Source of the DNA: Clostridiales bacterium
Lineage (GTDB): Bacteria > Bacillota > Clostridia > Lachnospirales > Lachnospiraceae
Assembly: GCA_018374355.1 (NCBI GenBank)
Contig: JAHAFI010000001.1
Location: 124,001-188,000 of the forward strand
Direction: 5' to 3'
DNA length: 64,000 nt
Part shown: piece by piece, positions 51,097 through 60,024 of the stretch
Layout of the letters: every line of letters begins with the position of its first letter
Position numbering within the stretch: the stretch's first letter is position 1
Position numbers and translations under genes: made by a program
Notes under the pieces: model-generated
Told to the model about the DNA's origin: nothing
Seen by the model: only the letters and a program-made list of their open reading frames with translations
The model's database searches: none

Positions 51097-51660
51097 ATGG
51101 AAAAACATATTACACTGCCTTTAACAGAAGAACTGGCGAAGACTCTTCATGCGGGGGATACCGTATACCTGACAGGAACTATTTATACTTCCCGGGATGC
51201 AGGACACAAGAGAATGTGTGAGGCTTTGGCAAAAGGAGAACAGCTTCCATTTGATCCGACAGATGCTACTATTTATTATGTAGGACCGACTCCGGCAAAA
51301 CCGGGGCAGGTAATCGGGTCCGCAGGTCCGACTACCAGCGGACGCATGGATGCTTATGCGCCTACTATGATGTCTGTAGGTGCAAGGGGAATGATCGGTA
51401 AGGGAGCACGCCTTCCGGAAGTTGTGGATGCAATGAAAAAATATAGCGGCGTTTACTTTGGCGCTATCGGCGGAGCAGGCGCTCTGCTGGCAAAATGTAT
51501 TAAAAAGGCGGAGCTGATCGCATATGAAGATCTGGGTGCGGAAGCTCTGAGAAAATTGTATGTGGAAGAGATGCCGCTGGTTGTCATCATCGACAGCGAG
51601 GGAAGAAACCTTTATGAAGAGGGAAGAGCTGCATATCTTGCACAGAATAAGTCAAAATAA
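51097..51660 (+). CDS. Class I fumarate hydratase, beta subunit
   Basis: A 187-residue C-terminal-domain partner of the alpha subunit. Typical motifs: GDTVYLTGTIYTSRDAGHKRM, IYYVGPTPAKPG, GSAGPTTSGRMDAY, MIGKGA and FGAIGGAGALLAK. The start follows the alpha stop directly with AACGGAGGTGAT as ribosome binding site. Together they convert malate to fumarate, the electron acceptor for the FrdAB-like pair. The following inverted repeat and terminator separate it from the small membrane protein. Confidence 0.93.
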   Translation: MEKHITLPLTEELAKTLHAGDTVYLTGTIYTSRDAGHKRMCEALAKGEQLPFDPTDATIYYVGPTPAKPGQVIGSAGPTTSGRMDAYAPTMMSVGARGMIGKGARLPEVVDAMKKYSGVYFGAIGGAGALLAKCIKKAELIAYEDLGAEALRKLYVEEMPLVVIIDSEGRNLYEEGRAAYLAQNKSK

Positions 51661-51670
51661 AGAATTTCAT

Positions 51671-51730
51671 GTTACTGTTCGGTGGTCATATTCCGCGAAG
51701 CGTGTTGCTGTGAACGGAGCGAACAGTAAC
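51671..51730. repeat. GTTAC-type inverted-repeat element after the fumarase genes
   Basis: GTTACTGTTC (51671-51680) and GAACAGTAAC (51721-51730) are perfect arms with a 40-base interior that includes CCGCGAAGCG. The same arm type as at 40650 and 52959. Confidence 0.7.
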
Positions 51731-51738
51731 AATTTCAG

Positions 51739-51768
51739 GACAGGGAGGGAGTGACCTTCCCTGTCTTT
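51739..51768 (+). terminator. Terminator after the fumarase operon
   Basis: GACAGGGAGGG pairs with CCTTCCCTGTC (one G-T), loop AGTGA, tail TTTGT. The short tail makes partial read-through to the small membrane-protein gene possible. Confidence 0.75.
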
Positions 51769-51805
51769 GTGCGAAAAAACATTAAGAGGAAATGGAGAAA
51801 TAACT

Positions 51806-52138
51806 ATGGATATGATGTTAGTTGCAGATTTACTGGAAGCGCTTATGATACTCTTTTTTGGTCTTTCATGGCCGATTTCTATCCGTAAATCATGGGTTTC
51901 AAGAACTGCAAAAGGAAAAAGTCTGTTTTTTGAAGTGTTTATCTGGAGTGGCTATATTTTCGGTATTGCCCGCAAATTCATTCAGTTAAGTCTGGCTACA
52001 GAACCAATGGGCTGGCTGTTCTATCTGGGCTGGTTCTTCTATGTGCTGAACCTTGTGGAAATCACCATCGATATGGCTCTGTATTTCAGAAACGTGAAGC
52101 TGGATAAGGAAAGAGACGAAGCTGAAAAAAATAAATAA
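51806..52138 (+). CDS. Small three-helix membrane protein, PQ-loop-like
   Basis: A 110-residue protein. ATG 51806 follows GGAG at 51794 and is preferred to a GTG further upstream. Three hydrophobic segments at about 4-22, 40-60 and 68-92, and a charged tail (KLDKERDEAEKNK). LSWPISIRKSWVSRTAKGKS after the first helix resembles the PQ-loop of SemiSWEET-like proteins. Those form dimers and move sugars or other small solutes, but this one lacks a clear PQ pair. It may move a substrate or product of the fumarate pathway, which is only a guess from position. Confidence 0.6.
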   Translation: MDMMLVADLLEALMILFFGLSWPISIRKSWVSRTAKGKSLFFEVFIWSGYIFGIARKFIQLSLATEPMGWLFYLGWFFYVLNLVEITIDMALYFRNVKLDKERDEAEKNK

Positions 52139-52167
52139 GAAGCGTTTTGTATGTGCTGCTATAAAAA

Positions 52168-52214
52168 GAACATTCCGAGGGAATCGAGGATTCCTGTGGG
52201 AATGTTCTTTTTTT
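52168..52214. terminator. Terminator between convergent small-membrane and C39 genes
   Basis: GAACATTCC (52168-52176) pairs with GGAATGTTC (52199-52207) with inner GGAATC/GATTCC, followed by TTTTTTT; AAAA precedes it, so it works on both strands. Confidence 0.85.
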
Positions 52215-52217
52215 GTT

Positions 52218-52943
52218 TCAAATATCCAAAGTATACATCCAGAGACTCCTGATCTGAGGCAGGAGTACGTCTATATTCCAGTGTTTCTCACTGTTTTTCG
52301 GGCTGTTGGGGTCATTTACAATGATATTTCCCTCGGAATCGATGCCCGTCAAAACGATAAAGTGCCCGGTGTAGGTGAAGTCTCCCGGGTACATGGAGCA
52401 GATCATAGGGCTTTCAGGGGAAAGATTGCTGAGAATAAAATCGGTACTGACCTCAGAGGAAACGGCAGTCAATCCCAGCGACTGGGCTCCGGTGGTCATC
52501 AGATCCCATGAGGTTCCCTGACCCGATACATAAAAGCCCTGCTGTTGGGAAAAATTTGCGAGTTCCAGAGGATTCCATGTGGTGTTTCCTGTAAGTCCGC
52601 ACAAAACCATGGAGATACAGGTTGGGCCGCAGCCTGTAATTCCGAGACAGTCACTTCCGTAGATTTCATATCCCCACCGCTTATCCCATTGAATAAATAA
52701 GGGAATACTTCCCGGCGTTACTTCTTTTTCAAGGTCAATAGTGTGCTTTCGGTTTTTCTCCTTCGGGTAATTCGATACGAATTCGGCGGCTTCCGGGTAC
52801 TTTTCTCCAAATTCAATCAAAGTTTCAGGAATATAATTTCGCTCCCGAACCCAATGAAAGGCAAAGATACACAATACGGCAAGGACCAGAATGGTTAAAA
52901 TGGCAACGATAAAATACAGAGTCATATGTAAGAATTTTTTCAT
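52218..52943 (-). CDS. C39-like cysteine peptidase, membrane-anchored
   Basis: A 241-residue protein. An N-terminal membrane segment (about 8-30) anchors an extracellular Peptidase_C39_2-type papain-like domain. Predicted catalytic residues are C105 in TGCGPTC, H194 in GHFIVLTG and Asp211 in VNDPN. This group is not fused to ABC exporters; many members are of unknown substrate. It is transcribed opposite to the fumarase locus, next to the YesL-like gene, and not obviously part of either metabolic system. Confidence 0.8.
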   Translation of the reverse strand: MKKFLHMTLYFIVAILTILVLAVLCIFAFHWVRERNYIPETLIEFGEKYPEAAEFVSNYPKEKNRKHTIDLEKEVTPGSIPLFIQWDKRWGYEIYGSDCLGITGCGPTCISMVLCGLTGNTTWNPLELANFSQQQGFYVSGQGTSWDLMTTGAQSLGLTAVSSEVSTDFILSNLSPESPMICSMYPGDFTYTGHFIVLTGIDSEGNIIVNDPNSPKNSEKHWNIDVLLPQIRSLWMYTLDI

Positions 52944-52958
52944 AGAGAGTCTCCTGTT

Positions 52959-52994
52959 GTAACTATTCGGAATCCTGCCTTTCTGAACAGTTAT
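52959..52994. repeat. Degenerate GTAAC-type inverted repeat
   Basis: GTAACTATTCGGAA and TTCTGAACAGTTAT pair at 11 of 14 positions. It lies in the 59-base gap between the C39-like and YesL-like genes. Confidence 0.5.
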
Positions 52995-53002
52995 CTTCTG
53001 TG

Positions 53003-53638
53003 TTACAATTCCTCTTCCTTTTCCAGATACGGTTTGAATATACGGTAAAATAAAAGAGAATTTACGTAAGCAGTCAGACCGAAGCCGAAAAAGAACCAGC
53101 AGCAGGCATACAGAGGCATAAGCTTCAAATCCCGGTAAGTCATAACCATCGGTAAAAAGGTGATCACTGCAAGAAGCAGAGTAGACGGAAAATGCATAAA
53201 GGCAAAAATAAATGAATTTTTCAGCAGATTTACGGTTGTATTGGCAAAGGCTGCAATCACCGGAAAAATATAAATTGCCAGAATAGCCGCAAAACCACAG
53301 ATTCCAAAGGAAATATAAAGTAAGGGTTTTCCCATGGAAGAATCAGTATGCTCCAGAAAGCGGATATTAGTAAAAAGTACAAAGGCTGCAGCAAGAAGGG
53401 CCAGCCATACAAGCAGGGACTGCTTGAAATTTTCCCGGAAGGCCCGGAAAAAGGTCTTTGTGGTTCCGTTCATATTTCCTTTGACGGAGCGGAGCATACA
53501 GTGATAGAGCGCCGTCAGAGAAGGGCCGATGGTCACGATTGGAAGGCTGCACAGGATAAACAGCAGATTTGTCAGCACGATGTCCCCCAGCTTATTCAAG
53601 AAAATATGGACAATATTATTTTCGTTGAAGAAATTCAT
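53003..53638 (-). CDS. YesL-like membrane protein (DUF624)
   Basis: A 211-residue membrane protein with about five helices. I start it at the Met of MNFFNENNIVHIFLNKLGD (53638), because YesL proteins begin in this way and GGAAAGGAT lies just upstream; the open frame extends 36 residues further but without family similarity. YesL-type proteins sit near sugar ABC importers of the YesOPQ type. Here an importer gene set follows on the other strand, which supports association. Function unknown; possibly assembly or regulation of the transporter. Confidence 0.75.
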   Translation of the reverse strand: MNFFNENNIVHIFLNKLGDIVLTNLLFILCSLPIVTIGPSLTALYHCMLRSVKGNMNGTTKTFFRAFRENFKQSLLVWLALLAAAFVLFTNIRFLEHTDSSMGKPLLYISFGICGFAAILAIYIFPVIAAFANTTVNLLKNSFIFAFMHFPSTLLLAVITFLPMVMTYRDLKLMPLYACCWFFFGFGLTAYVNSLLFYRIFKPYLEKEEEL

Positions 53639-54171
53639 GGATATATCCTTTCCGGCTTTTTCAGCCTTGAAGTTCTGTAATTGGCCGCCGCTTGGGAAAG
53701 CTTTGATCCTGAGACATATTCTAGCATTAATCGTCACGGAATGCAATTTATCTTGAAAATAGATAGGATTCCTATCTCTATAGGCAGTAGGTTTGGGAGA
53801 AGCCAGTCTTGACGGGAGGCCAATTTCCTCTTAACTATAAGCCTGTCTATGGGCTTTTGTTTAACATTATATGGAAAAATGTGATACACCGTCTTTTGGG
53901 AGAATGGAAAATAAAACATAAAATCATGGAAAAGAGAAAGAAAAAATTGTCGAAAATGTAAAAGCGCAAGAAAAAGGTTGGAGGCTAAACACATAAAAAA
54001 GTGGTAAAACAAAGAAAAAAATATAGAAAATGCACAAAAATAAAACATTTTTCCATATTATGAAAACATCTGTCCATTCAACATTTTTACATGTATAAGT
54101 ATAATAAATACATCAATCAAGGGATGTGAAGGCGTGAATTTATCAATCCCATTGAAAAAGGAGGAAATGAT
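53639..54171. other. Intergenic region upstream of the second sugar importer
   Basis: About 530 AT-rich bases without a supported gene. Notable are a 15-base palindrome GATAGGA-T-TCCTATC (53762-53776), a small hairpin AAGCC/GGCTT with T-run (53839-53857), and a promoter candidate TTCAAC (54077) - 17 - TATAAT (54100-54105), which should drive the binding-protein gene. Confidence 0.5.
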
Positions 54172-55515
54172 ATGAAATTTAAGAAAGTAATGGCATTAAC
54201 ATTGGCCGGAGCAATGGCATTCTCTCTGGCAGCATGCGGCGGCGACTCTTCTGAAAAAAAAGATGAGGGAGCGAAAAGCGAAGCAGAGGCAGAAGGCGAT
54301 GATGCAGCGGATGAAGGTTCTGAGGAAAGCGGTGACGGTACAGAACTTTCCGTTTCTATCTGGGATGCCAATCAGGAACCGGGTATCAATGAAATTCTTG
54401 CTGATTTCACAGCAGAAACAGGAATCAAAACAAAACTTTCTGTAGTGAAATGGGACGAGTACTGGACCATGCTGGAAGCCGGCGCACAGGGCGGAGCTCT
54501 TCCGGATGTATTCTGGATGCACTCTAACGAAAGTGAAAGATATATGTCAAACGGCATGCTCCTTGACGTAACAGATAAAATTGCAGAAAGCGAACTGATT
54601 GATCCTGCAAACTATCCGGAAGATATCTGGGGTCTGTATACATACGAAGACAAATACTACGCAGTTCCGAAAGACATTGATACCATCGCTCTGTGGTACA
54701 ACAAAACCATGTTTGACGAAGCAGGTATGGAGTACCCGACAGCAGACTGGACATGGGATGACATGTTTGAAGCAGCTAAAAAGCTGACCAAAGATGATGG
54801 AAGCCAGTACGGTATTGCAATCAAAAACGATAACAATCAGGCTGGTTACTACAATATGGTATACGATAACGGCGGATACATCATCAACGATGATAAGACA
54901 AAATCCGGTTGGGATGACCCGAAAACAATCGAAGCTATGGAAGATCTGGAAGAATGTATCAAAGCAGGTTCCATGCCGTCTCTGGAAATCATGTCCGAAA
55001 ACGGTGAGGACGTTCTGTTCCAGTCCGGTAAAGTAGCAATGGTTCTTCAGGGATCATGGATGGTTGCAGCATTCAGAGACAACGAATACACAGCAGAAAA
55101 CTGTGATCTGGTAGAACTGCCTAAGAGCGCAACAACAGGAAGAAGAGCATCCATTTACAATGGTCTTGGATGGGCTGCATCAGCAAACGGAGAACATACA
55201 GAAGAAGCTTGGAAGCTTCTGGAGTATCTGGGTTCCGAGAAAGCACAGATTAAACAGGCTGAACTTGGTGTTACAATGTCCGCATACACGGGAACATCTG
55301 ATGCATGGGCAAAATCCGCAGACTTCAATCTGCAGGCATACCTGAACATGATGGACGATCTGGAGATCAGACCTTACTCCAGAAATACTGTTACATGGGA
55401 AAATGCTAACAAAGAAACCATGAAAAAAGTATACATGGGCGAAATGACCATGGCAGAGGGATGTGCAGAGATGGCTCAGCAGATGAATGAACAGCTTGCC
55501 GAAGAAGCAAATTAA
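54172..55515 (+). CDS. Sugar ABC transporter substrate-binding lipoprotein
   Basis: A 447-residue family-1 binding protein with a lipoprotein signal (MKFKKVMALTLAG, lipobox LAAC, Cys22) and an acidic linker of about 40 residues (Glu/Asp/Ala-rich). The mature domain contains LPDVFWMHSNESERY, GLYTYEDKYYAVPKDIDTIALWYNK and LEYLGSEKAQ. Its permeases, a GH36-like enzyme and galactokinase follow, so an alpha-galactoside (melibiose/raffinose type) is the likely ligand. There is no ATPase gene nearby. AGGAGG lies 8 bases before the start. Confidence 0.93.
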   Translation: MKFKKVMALTLAGAMAFSLAACGGDSSEKKDEGAKSEAEAEGDDAADEGSEESGDGTELSVSIWDANQEPGINEILADFTAETGIKTKLSVVKWDEYWTMLEAGAQGGALPDVFWMHSNESERYMSNGMLLDVTDKIAESELIDPANYPEDIWGLYTYEDKYYAVPKDIDTIALWYNKTMFDEAGMEYPTADWTWDDMFEAAKKLTKDDGSQYGIAIKNDNNQAGYYNMVYDNGGYIINDDKTKSGWDDPKTIEAMEDLEECIKAGSMPSLEIMSENGEDVLFQSGKVAMVLQGSWMVAAFRDNEYTAENCDLVELPKSATTGRRASIYNGLGWAASANGEHTEEAWKLLEYLGSEKAQIKQAELGVTMSAYTGTSDAWAKSADFNLQAYLNMMDDLEIRPYSRNTVTWENANKETMKKVYMGEMTMAEGCAEMAQQMNEQLAEEAN

Positions 55516-55551
55516 TTCTGCATCGAAAATTTGAACAGGTGATCAAGATGG

Positions 55552-55577
55552 CAGGCAGGTTCGAAAGAATCTGCCTG
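55552..55577 (+). terminator. Attenuating hairpin between binding protein and permeases
   Basis: CAGGCAG (55552-55558) and CTGCCTG (55571-55577) with inner TTC-GAAA-GAA. No T-run follows, as expected for a partial attenuator or mRNA-stabilising hairpin; the same position as the hairpin at 24853 in the first importer. Confidence 0.6.
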
Positions 55578-55601
55578 TGTTAAAAAGAAGGAGTGGTTTG
55601 A

Positions 55602-56501
55602 GTGGCTAAAAAAGTGAAGGCTGCGCACACAAAGAGAGAACGAAATGAATTTTTGTGGGGCTGGCTGTTTATCCTTCCGACAACAATCGGACTTATTGTT
55701 TTGAATGTAATTCCTATTTTCCAGACGATTTACCAGAGCTTTTTCAAGACCGGTGATTTCGGCAAAGGAAATATTTTTGTAGGATTTGCCAATTACACCA
55801 AAGTATTCGGTGATTCAGAGGTTTGGCAGTCTTTGATCAACACACTGAAGTATGCAGTGGTGGAAGTTCCGTTTTCTATCGCTATCGCGCTGATTCTGGC
55901 GGTGCTTCTGAACAGAAAAATGAAAGGACGTTCCATATACAGAACCATTATCTTCCTTCCGATGGTTGCAGCTCCCGCAGCGGTTGCCATGGTTTGGAGA
56001 TGGCTGTTTAACTCAGAATTCGGTCTTTTCAACAATCTGTTCCATACAAATATCAAATGGGTATCCGATCCGAATATTGCAGTATTTTCTATCGCTGTAA
56101 TCGGTATCTGGTCCATTATCGGTTATAACATGGTACTGTTTTTGTCAGGTCTGCAGGAGATTCCTCATGATTATTATGAGGCGGCAGCAATCGATGGTGC
56201 AACCGGAATCAAGAGCTTTTTCCACATCACCATTCCGCTGTTATCTCCTACCATTTTCTTTGTGCTTGTGACCCGTGTGATTGGTTCCCTGCAGGTGTTT
56301 GATCTGATGTATATGGTAATGGATACCTCCAACCCGGCTCTGTCAAAGACACAGTCTCTGGTATATTTGTTCTACAAATATTCCTTCATCAACAAGAACA
56401 TGGGTTACGGTTCCACGATTGTAGTTCTGCTTCTTGTACTTACAATGATCATTACCGTTTTCCAGATGATCGGACAGAAAAAATGGGTATTTTACAATTA
56501 A
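55602..56501 (+). CDS. Sugar ABC transporter permease, MalF/UgpA type
   Basis: A 299-residue six-helix permease with a GTG start (AAGGAGTGG upstream). The EAA loop is EAAAIDGATGIKSFFHITIP. It should form the channel together with the next gene. Confidence 0.9.
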   Translation: MAKKVKAAHTKRERNEFLWGWLFILPTTIGLIVLNVIPIFQTIYQSFFKTGDFGKGNIFVGFANYTKVFGDSEVWQSLINTLKYAVVEVPFSIAIALILAVLLNRKMKGRSIYRTIIFLPMVAAPAAVAMVWRWLFNSEFGLFNNLFHTNIKWVSDPNIAVFSIAVIGIWSIIGYNMVLFLSGLQEIPHDYYEAAAIDGATGIKSFFHITIPLLSPTIFFVLVTRVIGSLQVFDLMYMVMDTSNPALSKTQSLVYLFYKYSFINKNMGYGSTIVVLLLVLTMIITVFQMIGQKKWVFYN

Positions 56502-56516
56502 GGGGGGAACAGAATA

Positions 56517-57356
56517 ATGGATGGTATGGAAACAAGAAAAAAAATTGTCACGGCTGTGATACATCTGGTACTGATTTTTGTATCAATTACAATGCTGGTT
56601 CCTTTTATATGGATGATCCTTACTGCATTTAAGACAGTTACCGAGTCTACTTCCGTAGATCCGTTCGTAATCTTTCCTGAGGTATGGAGAACGGATGCTT
56701 TTGAGACGGTTATGAAGAATATGAATTTCTTGGTGCTTTATAAAAACACCCTGTTATTGATCTTCTTCCGCGTTGTCTGTGCAGTTCTGACAGCAACGAT
56801 GGCAGGATATGCTTTTGGCCGTCTGCACTTTAAGGGAAGAGATTTCTGCTTCTCACTGGTGTTGTTCCAGATGATGGTTCCGGTACAGATTTTCATCATT
56901 CCCCAGTACCTGATGGTCAGCAAAATGCAGATGCTGAATACCATGTTTGCACTGGTATTTCCGGGTATGGTAACCGCATTCGGAACCTTCCTGCTGAGAC
57001 AGACCTACAAAGGTCTTCCAAATGATTTGGAGGAGGCAGCAAGACTTGACGGATGTAATATCGGTCAGACCTTCCTCTACATCATGGCGCCCCTTACCAG
57101 ATCCAGCATGGTAGCTCTGGGAATCTTCACTGCCGTATTTGCGTTTAAGGATCTGATGTGGCCGATGATTGTTAACACGGATAAAGATATGCTGGTTCTT
57201 TCTTCAGCACTGGCAAAGATGCAGGGACAGTATGGATCCAAATTCCCTGAACTGATGGCGGCATCGCTGATTGCCTGTGTTCCGATGATTATTATCTATG
57301 TTATTTTCCAGAAACAGTTCATCGAAGGTATTGCAACCAGTGGTGGTAAATTATAA
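56517..57356 (+). CDS. Sugar ABC transporter permease, MalG/UgpE type
   Basis: A 279-residue six-helix permease; EAA loop EAARLDGCNIGQTFLYIMAP, C-terminal end FQKQFIEGIATSGGKL as in MalG-like subunits. AAGGGGGG precedes the start. Followed by a terminator. Confidence 0.9.
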   Translation: MDGMETRKKIVTAVIHLVLIFVSITMLVPFIWMILTAFKTVTESTSVDPFVIFPEVWRTDAFETVMKNMNFLVLYKNTLLLIFFRVVCAVLTATMAGYAFGRLHFKGRDFCFSLVLFQMMVPVQIFIIPQYLMVSKMQMLNTMFALVFPGMVTAFGTFLLRQTYKGLPNDLEEAARLDGCNIGQTFLYIMAPLTRSSMVALGIFTAVFAFKDLMWPMIVNTDKDMLVLSSALAKMQGQYGSKFPELMAASLIACVPMIIIYVIFQKQFIEGIATSGGKL

Positions 57357-57360
57357 AGAA

Positions 57361-57394
57361 AAAAGGCTGGCAGGTCATGTCAGCCTTTTCTTTT
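57361..57394 (+). terminator. Terminator after the permease genes
   Basis: AAAAGGCTG (57361-57369) pairs with CAGCCTTTT (57381-57389), followed by CTTTT. Confidence 0.8.
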
Positions 57395-57455
57395 CCGCAG
57401 GCGCTGTGAGAATCCGCGGTTGGAGAAAATAAGAAAGACAGAGGTGGTTAACCGT

Positions 57456-59084
57456 ATGGAAGACAAGAAGAAAATTTTCAAATTAGGTATTCCCGATTAC
57501 ATAGGCGTTGAAACAGAAGAAGAATATGGAGTTATGAAACAGGAAGGCTCCCGGGCTTTTTACGGAAAAACAAAGGTAGAGATTGCAGAGAAGCCGGAGG
57601 GCGAAATGATCCTTTTGACATCGGAAGAGGCGGTCAGAGAAGTAAGACTGAGATGGAACCGGAAAATTTCAAAGAAAGCCCGTTTTTTAAGTGATGAGTG
57701 GGAACGGGGCTATGGAGAGATGGAATGGAGAGGAATGAGCGGCAGACGCTTTATGCCATGGTATTTTCTGGCTGCGCTGCCGGAACAGATTCTCTGTTTT
57801 GGGGTGAAAGTCCGTCCGTCGGCGATGTGCTACTGGCAGGTGGATTCGGAAGGAATCACACTGGTGCTGGATGTGCGCTGCGGCGGGGTTGGGGTACAAC
57901 TGAATGGACGGACGCTTGAGGCGGCTCAGATTGTCTGTCTGGAAACCTTGGGTATTTCCTCCTTTGAGACTGCCAGAGCCTTCTGCGGCATCATGTGCAC
58001 GGACCCTGTACTGCCGGAATTTCCGGTTTACGGAAGCAACAACTGGTATTACGCATATGGGGACAGTTCAGAAGAAGAGATTTTGAGCGACACGGATTAT
58101 GTGCTGGAATTGACAGAGGGAGCAGAAAATCCTCCGTATATGGTAATCGATGACTGCTGGCAGGAGCATCATCGTTTAAATGAATATAACGGCGGTCCAT
58201 GGAGAAAGGGAAATGAAAAATTCCCGGATATGAAACAGCTTGCAAAGAAGCTGGAACAAAAGGGCGTCCGCCCGGGTATCTGGGTACGGCTTTTGCAAAA
58301 CGAGGATGAAGCGATTCCGGACAGTTGGAGGATTTCCCACAGCGGATGTCTGGATCCCTCCCATCCGGATGCCATGGAATATATCAAAGAAGATGTGCGG
58401 AGAATCTGTGGTTGGGGCTATACCCTGATCAAACATGATTTCTCAACATTTGATTTATTCGGAAGATGGGGATTTGAAATGAATCCTCTGGTGACAGAAG
58501 ACGGCTGGCATTTCTATGACAGACATAAGACCAGCGCGGAAATCGTAAAAGCCCTGTACGAAGGAATTTTTGAAGCTTCCAGAAGCATCCATGCAATCAT
58601 TCTGGGCTGCAATACCATCGGACATCTGGGAGCGGGACTGATGCAGATCAGCCGGACCGGAGACGATACCAGCGGACGGACTTGGGAGCGGACACGCCGT
58701 ATGGGAATCAATACGCTGGCTTTCCGTCTGCCTCAGCATGGAACCTTTTATCATGTGGATGCAGACTGCGTAGGAATTGCCGGAAACATTCCATGGGAAC
58801 TGAACCGCCAGTGGGCGGATGTGCTGGCAGAGAGCGGTACGCCTTTATTTATCTCCGCAAAGCCGGGGCTGATGAACGAAGAGGAGAAGGAAGAACTTCA
58901 CCAGATCATGCTCAAGGCTTCCACACAGGAGTGCCATAGAATCCCTGCGGACTGGGAAGATACGGATTGTCCGGAGGAGTGGATAGAAAAGGATTCTGTC
59001 GTGACTTATCACTGGTATGAGGAAGGCGGTCAGCGTCTTAGGACCAATTCGCAAAAGTATACGGCATATATCCCACTTTCTTAA
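57456..59084 (+). CDS. Clan GH-D alpha-galactosidase-like enzyme (GH36-like)
   Basis: A 542-residue enzyme. ATG 57456 follows GAGGTGG; a TTG at 57420 has no site. An N-terminal beta domain (about 1-180) precedes a TIM barrel. YMVIDDCWQEH, the nucleophile D328 in LIKHDFST and the acid/base D403 in SRTGDDTSG match clan GH-D, in which GH36/GH27 enzymes hydrolyse alpha-galactosides with retention. It is shorter than the usual GH36 (about 730 residues), with a reduced N-terminal domain. No signal peptide. Context (importer before, galactokinase after) supports alpha-galactosidase. Confidence 0.8.
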   Translation: MEDKKKIFKLGIPDYIGVETEEEYGVMKQEGSRAFYGKTKVEIAEKPEGEMILLTSEEAVREVRLRWNRKISKKARFLSDEWERGYGEMEWRGMSGRRFMPWYFLAALPEQILCFGVKVRPSAMCYWQVDSEGITLVLDVRCGGVGVQLNGRTLEAAQIVCLETLGISSFETARAFCGIMCTDPVLPEFPVYGSNNWYYAYGDSSEEEILSDTDYVLELTEGAENPPYMVIDDCWQEHHRLNEYNGGPWRKGNEKFPDMKQLAKKLEQKGVRPGIWVRLLQNEDEAIPDSWRISHSGCLDPSHPDAMEYIKEDVRRICGWGYTLIKHDFSTFDLFGRWGFEMNPLVTEDGWHFYDRHKTSAEIVKALYEGIFEASRSIHAIILGCNTIGHLGAGLMQISRTGDDTSGRTWERTRRMGINTLAFRLPQHGTFYHVDADCVGIAGNIPWELNRQWADVLAESGTPLFISAKPGLMNEEEKEELHQIMLKASTQECHRIPADWEDTDCPEEWIEKDSVVTYHWYEEGGQRLRTNSQKYTAYIPLS

Positions 59085-59142
59085 AAGGGGTGAAAGCACG
59101 GATAGGCACCGGAGGCGTACTTGAAAATAAGAGGTAAAATGA

Positions 59143-60024
59143 TTGAGTGACACATTTGAATACAAAAGTTCTCCCAGATTTCAGCAGCTTCTGAATCAGG
59201 AAAAGGATTCGATTGATCTGAGTCTGTTTGACTGCGGGTGGGAGGTCTGTAAGCCTTCCCACCGATATGGGCCGAATAAAAGAAATTTTTATCTGCTCCA
59301 TATGGTATGTCAGGGGAGAGGGTTTCTGGATATGGATGGGAAAAAGTGGCAGTTGGAAAAGGGCGATATATTTCTGATTCCCATGGGGAAGGAAGCGTGG
59401 TATGAGGCGGACGCAAAAGAGCCTTGGTCCTATATGTGGATTGGATTTGTCGGGGTGAAATCCGAGGAATGTCTTGAAATGGCAGGAATTACGGAGAGAA
59501 AACCGGTCCGCAGGATACAGTGTATCGAAACATTGCGGAAATATATCGATGAAATTATGGAAATGCGCCAGTATTCGTATGCAAATGAGCTGAAAAGAAA
59601 CGGTTTGCTGATGATCATTTTTTCGGCATTGGTGGAGGACTATGAAAACAGCCTTCCAATCAAAGCCGGTACGGAAAATCTGCTGCCCATTTCCATACAG
59701 AAATCAAATGTAAGGTATGCAGTGGAATATATAGTACAGCATTACAGCGAGACCCTGAAAATCAATGAGCTGGCGGAAATGATAGGAGTAAGCAGGAGTT
59801 ATCTGTCGGTCAGCTTCAAAAAATCAACGGGACACTCGCCGCAGGAATTTTTAATTGCGTATCGGTTGGAAAAGGCGGCGGCGCTTTTAAAGAAAACAGA
59901 TCTGCCTGTGAGCGCCGTGGCGAATGCAGTAGGCTATCCGGATCAATTGGCCTTTTCTAAAATCTTTAAGCGGCGGTACGGGGTAAGTCCCCGTTCGTAT
60001 AAAGAAAAAACAGTAGAGACTTAA
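59143..60024 (+). CDS. AraC-family transcriptional regulator
   Basis: A 293-residue regulator with a TTG start (AGAGGT at 59130-59135; the ATG at 59139 runs into a stop). The cupin-type N-terminus (KRNFYLLHMVCQGRGFLDMD, IPMGKEAWYEAD, WSYMWIGFVG) resembles the MsmR group that controls raffinose/melibiose operons. The AraC domain lies at about 190-290 (INELAEMIGVSRSYLSVSF, VANAVGYPDQLAFSKIF). It follows the GH36-like gene and probably activates that operon. Its end overlaps the convergent AraC gene by 4 bases. Confidence 0.9.
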   Translation: MSDTFEYKSSPRFQQLLNQEKDSIDLSLFDCGWEVCKPSHRYGPNKRNFYLLHMVCQGRGFLDMDGKKWQLEKGDIFLIPMGKEAWYEADAKEPWSYMWIGFVGVKSEECLEMAGITERKPVRRIQCIETLRKYIDEIMEMRQYSYANELKRNGLLMIIFSALVEDYENSLPIKAGTENLLPISIQKSNVRYAVEYIVQHYSETLKINELAEMIGVSRSYLSVSFKKSTGHSPQEFLIAYRLEKAAALLKKTDLPVSAVANAVGYPDQLAFSKIFKRRYGVSPRSYKEKTVET

